Assembly: GCA_030267565.1 (NCBI GenBank)
Contig: BRXU01000002.1
Span: forward strand, 1,488,001 to 1,552,000
Reading direction: 5' to 3'
Length of the DNA stretch: 64,000 nt
From: Pleodorina starrii
Lineage: Eukaryota > Chlorophyta > Chlorophyceae > Chlamydomonadales > Volvocaceae
A program made the translations under genes and the position numbers. Within the stretch, counting starts at the first letter, position 1. Each line of letters begins with the position of its first letter. The notes beneath the pieces are model-generated. The model searched no databases. It saw only the letters and a program-made list of their open reading frames with translations, and was not told where the DNA came from. This document shows, one piece after another, positions 58,892 through 64,000 of this stretch.

Positions 58892-61715
58892 ATGTCAACA
58901 ACGCTGAATGTTTGTCAAAGAGTGTTAAATAGGAACGCGTTCACGTCGCACGCTCCGCGACCGCTTTCACGAAACCGCATAGTATCCTGTCCAGCGACAG
59001 CACCAGACAGTCAGAGCTCGCCGCACGGAGCTCTGCGCTTTCTACAGGCGCTAGCTGCTTCGGCGCTTCTATTGAGCAGCAGTGGCAGCCCAGCGCTCGC
59101 CGTGCTCAACTCGCCGAATGCGCAGATTGCACGCAGCGTCGACGCCGCGCTGAGGCGCTCGATACCCGCTTTCAACCCGGACGTCAAGACGATTCAAAAG
59201 AGCCTTGAAGATGTGCAGTACTTCCTCCGCATTCCGCAGGTAAGCAGAGTTCACAGGGTCTTGCTGTACGACAAGGCCCCGTGGGGCGCCTCTGCGTCCT
59301 GGTCAGCGGAGGCGCGCCGAGTAGCATCGCATCTCCTCGTTCATTCACACTCTAAACACAACCACCAACATCACCACAAACACCACCACCACCACCTTGT
59401 GCCACCTGATGCTCCCTCCCCCGCCCCATCCTCCGCTTCCCACCCTCCACCCTTCATCCTCCCTGTCCTTCCCGTCCCTTACCCCGTTCCCTCTCCCACT
59501 CTTGCACTCCGCAGCGCAAGCCCTGGGGCAGCATGGCCGCCAACGTCGCCGACTCGCTGGCGCTCTCCCAGCAGCGCGAGGTCATGCTCGCCGGCGTGCC
59601 GCCCGCCTCCCGCGCCGCCACCGAGTCGCTGCTGGACGCCCTCACTGCCGCCCTCCGCAAACTGGAGTTGGCGGTCAAGACACAGCAACCAGACGCCGTG
59701 GCGCTCCGTGTCGCCGACGCGCTGAAATCCGTCGCGGAGTTGGAGCTGCTGCAGGCGCCCGGGCTGCCGTTCCTGATCCCCAAGGAGTACGGCACGCTGC
59801 CGCGGCTGGTGGGACGAGCGACGGTGGAGCTGACGGTTGAGAAGGCCGACGGCTCGCGCGGCTTCTCTGACCCAGCCGCCGGCGGCCCCACGTCCGCGGC
59901 GCGGCTGGTGCTGACGTTGGACGGTTACTCGGCGCCGTTGAGCGCGGGGAACTTTTTGAAGAATGTGCTGGACGGGGTGTACGACAACAGGTATGTAGGT
60001 CTGTGGGATAGTTGGCCAGCTGCGCCCCATGGGCGGGCCGCCGGCGCTGCTTGGGCGGTGCCGCGAGTCGCTCGGGCTCGGGAAGGTCTCTCTCGTATGT
60101 ACCGTACGTTCTGGCGACTCTGCGAAAAGGCATCTTCCGGTGGTGGTGTCTTTTGAGTGACTCCTTGGCGCTGCGCGTGCCACCCCACTCCCAGCAGTAG
60201 CCGCCCTTGCAATCGCCCCCTACTGCCGGGTATCGTTTCCATTACCCGATACCCGATACTGCCAAATGGGATGCCTCTGCCCGCAGGCCCATCCAGGTCA
60301 ACTACACGTCGGTGTTCGTACAGGGCCCATCCACCAGGGAGCGTCCGCCCATACCGCTGGAAATCCTGCCCGCGGGTGAGCCCCCCGGGGAAGGAGGAGG
60401 GGGAGAGGGAAGGAGGGGAAGGGGGAGGGGAAGGAGGAGGGGATTTCCCTTTATGCCTGCCAGTGCGCAGACGGGGCGCCAGGAGCTGCGGGGGGGGGGG
60501 GCGTTGCCCTCGGCGCCCACTGCAGTGCACCGTGCGCCCAACCACTCGCACATTTGCATACATCGGCAGCTCCGAGCCGCCAAATCCACCGCGCCACACG
60601 CATTCGCAAATCCTCTCATACAGGATAAAGCCCACACATGCGCAGAAGAGCCTTCCCGCCAATCCTGACGCCCTTTCCCCCCTTGCCAACCAGTCAGCTG
60701 CCGGCGCTCGTTTGGGCTGTTTGGGCTGTTTCCGATACCCCTTCCCGGTGCGGTGTCCCGCGCCCACCCCCACCACCACCTCCGCTGCGATATTTCTTTT
60801 ACCCACCCCCACCGCCCCCCGCACAGGCGAGTTCGAGCCGCTGTACCGACTGCCTCTGGACGTGCAGAGCGGCGAGCTGCCCGTGCTGCCGCTGTCCATC
60901 TCGGGCGCACTGTCCTTCGCCCGGCTGCCCTCCACCGACTCGTTCCTGTCGGGATCCGACTGGTTCATTTACAAGTTTGACAAGCAGCAGGCGGGGCTGG
61001 CGGGGCTGGCCTTCGATGAGGGCACCTTCGGAGTGTTCGGGTGAGGGAGGGTGAGGGTGCGGGTGTGCGTACTGCTGAATGGTGCGCGAATCGAAGAGGA
61101 GCCAAGAGAACCGAAGCGAAGCGAAGCGAAGCGCAGTGCCTGGGCGCCAGCAGCGCCTGCAGCAACGCTGCGCCTTTCCTCCCTGGACTGAAACGACAGC
61201 CGTCAGTCACCCCTCCCACCTAAACCTAAACCTGACCCGCCGCCTCTGTCACCCCCTCCACCGAATCCGTCTGGATCCGGATCCGTCCCTGCCGCTGCTC
61301 CTACCACTACCTGCCGGCACGGACGGCCCTCCCTGGCCCCGCACCGGAACTGATCGTCGTGGTCCCCCACTAGGGCCCCACTGGCCCTCACGGACTGTCC
61401 GGCTGCACCCTGCCACTGCCCCCCGCACGCACGCACGCTTGCCTCCCGCCCGCCTCCCGCCCGCTTCCACCCGCTTGCGGCTCGTATAGTAATCGTCCCC
61501 GCCAACATATGATCCGACCCGACCCGATGCAATCCATTCCGACCCGACCCGACCCGACCCGGTCCGCCCCTCCCCCCCCCCGCAGCTACGTGACGGACGG
61601 TATGGATGCGGTGGCTCGACTGGAGCCGGGGGATGTGGTGACCGGGGTGCGGGTGATCAGCGGGGCGGACCGCCTGGTCGTGCCCTCGGCGGCGGAGACC
61701 ACGACGGCGAAATGA
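58892..61715 (+). CDS. CYN38: Thylakoid-lumen cyclophilin-like protein, CYP38/TLP40 family (418 aa)
   Basis: Proposed exons are 58892-59239, 59515-59990, 60287-60375, 60827-61040 and 61586-61715 (GT-AG introns; 1,257 nt). The first about 75 residues look like a bipartite transit peptide: a basic, Ser-rich start, then a hydrophobic run (LQALAASALLLSSS) ending SPALA, a lumenal cleavage site without a twin-Arg motif. An N-terminal helical domain follows (FLRIPQRKPWGSM, LELLQAPGLPFLIPKEY), then a divergent cyclophilin domain (RATVELTVEKADG, DGYSAPLSAGNF, PLEILPAGEFEPLYRLPL, GELPVLPLSISGA, GLAGLAFDEGTFGVFGYV, DRLVVP). These motifs are those I know from plant CYP38/TLP40, which helps assemble and maintain photosystem II. 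The catalytic Arg region of active cyclophilins is absent, as in CYP38. CYP37 is the nearest alternative. Confidence 0.9.
61113..61132. repeat. GAAGC pentanucleotide microsatellite in cyclophilin intron 4
   Basis: Four perfect copies of GAAGC lie in the 545-bp fourth intron. Confidence 0.85.
61541..61560. repeat. GACCC pentanucleotide microsatellite near the acceptor of cyclophilin intron 4
   Basis: Four perfect copies of GACCC, with two more at 61516-61525, occur just upstream of the pyrimidine tract and CAG acceptor at 61585. Confidence 0.85.
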
Positions 61716-63380
61716 GAGCTGCTGCTTCTGGTGCTGGGGTGGGGGCTGACAGCCTGAGACGTGAGGAGCTGGCTGTTGCTGCTGTTGCTACTGCTGCTGT
61801 TGTTGTTGGCCTTCTTGGCGTTGTTGGCTTCCGGGTGAGTCCAGGGAGGCCGCTGGTGGGTCGGTCGGTTGGCCCGGCATGAGCTCCACTTGGCGAGTGG
61901 CTGCACCGTATATCTTTAACCCTAATGGAGGCGAGGTAGCGTTGGATCGATCAGGCTAATGGGTCGGCGGACGGCATCGCAGCCGCTCTGTATTGCTTCC
62001 AGTGATCATGTGATATGGCGCTCCAGGGCGGGTGGTCGGATATCATCTCATTACTTCTGAGGTACGCAGCAACTTGGGCTCTGTTTGTTGCGGTGTGTTG
62101 TGCGAAATTTTATTCGCTGCCTGGATTAACGGCGTTTGGCGCGAGGGGGGGGCGGTGATGGGAATGGTGGCACGCAGCAAAGGCACGCCACCAAGCGCAG
62201 AGCGCGTACGGGGTACGGCACAAAAGGGTCACACAATGTCGTACGACAAACGCTGGCAATGGCACACGATGGCCCCATGGGGAGTGAGAGACAAAGGAGG
62301 GTTTCCGACGGTCAGTCGCCTCCTTCTCGCGCATACAGAACGCCGTGGGTGAATACAAAACCACGTGGGACGCCCGCCCGCCCCCACCCGCCCATCCAGA
62401 GGCATCACCGGGTATCCCCCGCAGCTCGCCACCACCACCACCACCCTCCCTGGAGCTACCCCCTCCTCCTCCTCCTCCAGACCTCCACCCGCGCCCCTGG
62501 CCGCGCTTCCCTGCGCTTGCTGCTCGTCTGGTAGAGCGCCACCCACCCGCGCGCCAACGAACCCACAAGACCCCAAGATGTACGGTAGTACGACTCATAC
62601 TGCAGTACGACATGCGGCAACAAGGGCGTTTTTGGGTCAAGCGGGAGAGAGCGACCATCGCCCTCGCGGCATTTGGTGCGGTGGGCTTGGGGACCCCCCC
62701 GCCATCAAGAGGGTCAAGCCATATATACGGGCGGGGCCTGCATGTAGCTCTATCGGAGGTCAGTAAAAACACAGTCAAACACAGTCAAGCCGTCGGTCAA
62801 ATCGTCGGTATCAAAGTACGGTATTATCGGGCAGCCAGCCCAAAGTGAATGTGCGCCCCCTCCCCCTCCTTGACGGAAGTCCGTTTCTGGGGGTTGGGAC
62901 ACTTGTTCCTAGATCCTGTGTACGAACATAATCAAGAATACGGTATTCGGATATGTAATGTCCACGGTGTCCGTACAAGCGGCACACACCTCTCAACCGG
63001 CCGCCCCCCTCAGCGCTTTGAACGCTGCCACCACCACCCGATCTCGGTCTCGCCCTCGCCCTCGCTGCCCGGTCATGGCCTGCCCACCCTTCACCTTTCC
63101 CGGCCTTACGGCCACTCCATCACCATCACCGGGCCTGTGTCAAACGTGGACACCATCGCCTGGCCCCCGCTCCCCACTCTCCTAACACAATCTTCGAAAC
63201 CAAAAAAGAGCTCCTAGAGGCACACTGACATTCAGATTTCAGAAGCGATGTGTTCCCAACCCAGCAAGAGTAAAGAGGAAGCGAAAAACACACATACAGA
63301 CACAAGCCTCCCGCGTCCCGCCATTCCGCGGCCGTTGCGGCCGTTCCCAGCTGTCACCTTCCCCCTTCCCCCCTTTTCCG
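61716..63380. other. Convergent intergenic region between the cyclophilin gene and the minus-strand gene
   Basis: The 3' UTRs of two convergent genes should lie here. A TGTAA at 62954-62958 is the first I see after the cyclophilin stop. No TTACA (reverse TGTAA) was noticed close to the minus-strand stop. Frames of 100-220 codons around 62110-62850 are low-complexity and unsupported. Confidence 0.5.
62954..62958 (+). terminator. Possible TGTAA polyadenylation signal for the cyclophilin gene
   Basis: First TGTAA found downstream of 61715, giving a 3' UTR of about 1.24 kb. This is a long but possible length; a chance match cannot be excluded. Confidence 0.3.
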
Positions 63381-64000
63381 TCAGAAGTCGTCCCCCTCCT
63401 CCGGAATGGAACTCTCCTCGGCCACCCCCCCGCCATCATCCCCCTCATCAGGGATGCTGTCCGACACGTAACGCCTGCCGCTGCGGCCGCCAACGCCGCC
63501 GCCTCCGCCGCCTGGACCAGCCCCGCCGCCGGCGGATGGCCCCCCGCCCGATCGCTGTGACGCCACCCCCAGCAGCCCCGCCCCCGACCGACTGCCACGA
63601 AGTGACGGCGTACCCGAACCCACCCCGCTGCCACCCAGGCCACCCCAGGAGGCGGAGCCTTCCCCTGATGCTGCTGGTGGTGGTGGTGGTGGTGGTGGTG
63701 TTGAGGCGGAGGCGGAGGTGGAGGCCTGCGGGGCCTTCAGCGAGGCGACCCCCGACGGCTCATAGCTCCCCACCTCCCCACTCAGCTCGTACTCGTCCTC
63801 CGCCGCCGACGCCGCCGACAGCGCCGACGCCGCCGACGCCAGCGACGGCATCGCCGCCGGCGACGGCGACACGCTGCCTGTCGTACGCGCCGACGGCATC
63901 GTCGGCGGCGACGGCGACACGCTGCCTGTCGTACGCACCGATGGTGACCGGGCCAACGCCGCCGACACCGCCGACGCAGCCGACACGGCCGACGCCAGGG
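63381..64000 (-). CDS. 3' part of a Ser/Ala/Gly/Pro-rich protein with acidic C-terminus (partial, runs off window)
   Basis: The frame is open from the window edge to a TGA at 63381-63383 and covers about 205 residues. It is Ala/Ser-rich with two near-identical 16-residue units RTTGSVSPSPPTMPSA, an acidic patch (EDEYELSGEVGSYEPSG), a run of eight prolines, a Gly-rich stretch and a C-terminal acidic motif used twice (SIPDEGDD, SIPEEGDD) ending in Phe. No domain is recognised. It is probably the last exon; the 5' part is outside the window, and the first ATG in frame is not visible. Real coding status is supported by the repeat-phased composition only, so moderate confidence. Confidence 0.5.
   Translation of the reverse strand, partial: LASAVSAASAVSAALARSPSVRTTGSVSPSPPTMPSARTTGSVSPSPAAMPSLASAASALSAASAAEDEYELSGEVGSYEPSGVASLKAPQASTSASASTPPPPPPPPAASGEGSASWGGLGGSGVGSGTPSLRGSRSGAGLLGVASQRSGGGPSAGGGAGPGGGGGGVGGRSGRRYVSDSIPDEGDDGGGVAEESSIPEEGDDF
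63844..63939 (-). repeat. Two tandem 48-bp coding units in the minus-strand gene
   Basis: Units 63844-63891 and 63892-63939 differ at only a few bases (GCCGCCGGC versus GTCGGCGGC). They encode RTTGSVSPSP followed by A/P-A/T-MPS on the minus strand. Confidence 0.9.

Noticed and set aside
62110..62848. Frames of 115-222 codons between the two 3' genes
   Set aside because: Low-complexity Gly/Pro/Arg composition on both strands, with no domains.

Overview
This looks like nuclear DNA of a volvocine green alga (Chlamydomonas/Volvox relatives). I cannot name the species. The basis is a pherophorin-like hydroxyproline-rich extracellular protein, intron-rich genes with introns of about 80-550 bp, very Ala/Gln/Pro-rich proteins, TGTAA-type polyadenylation candidates, and a plant-type thylakoid-lumen cyclophilin (CYP38/TLP40 family). 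There is no bacterial-style operon.

Layout. 1-3640 is upstream DNA without a convincing gene. 3641-18269 (+) is one giant gene in eight exons, one of them 10,080 nt long. It encodes about 4,245 residues: signal peptide, N-terminal Cys domain, a Ser-Pro shaft, roughly 110 copies of a 14-residue repeat, a small linker domain, roughly 67 copies of a 13-residue repeat, three related Cys-rich domains, a single transmembrane helix and an 88-residue basic cytoplasmic tail. The layout is that of a very long cell-surface adhesin or wall anchor. 18270-21072 is mostly non-coding. 21073-25026 (+) is gene A, a 1,094-residue Pro/Ala/RS-rich protein with a C-terminal winged-helix-like segment. 27645-50070 is a 22.4 kb minisatellite of a 15-bp unit, about 1,495 copies, with higher-order duplications. 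50648-56175 (+) is gene B, a Gln/Ala-rich paralogue of gene A. 58892-61715 (+) is the thylakoid-lumen cyclophilin gene (418 residues, five exons). 63381-64000 (-) is the 3' end of a further Ser/Gly/Pro-rich gene that runs off the window.

The two most unusual things are these. Genes A and B share intron positions and phases and lie in the same orientation on either side of the giant minisatellite, which points to a tandem duplication whose spacer has become, or contained, a huge satellite. The giant membrane-anchored repeat protein has a domain plan reminiscent of the sexual agglutinins of Chlamydomonas, but I cannot prove that identity. Exon models were built by hand from splice signals and reading-frame continuity. 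The coding lengths of the giant gene, gene A, gene B and the cyclophilin all sum to whole codons. Many long open frames inside the repeat arrays, on both strands, are artefacts of unit lengths divisible by three and are left out.
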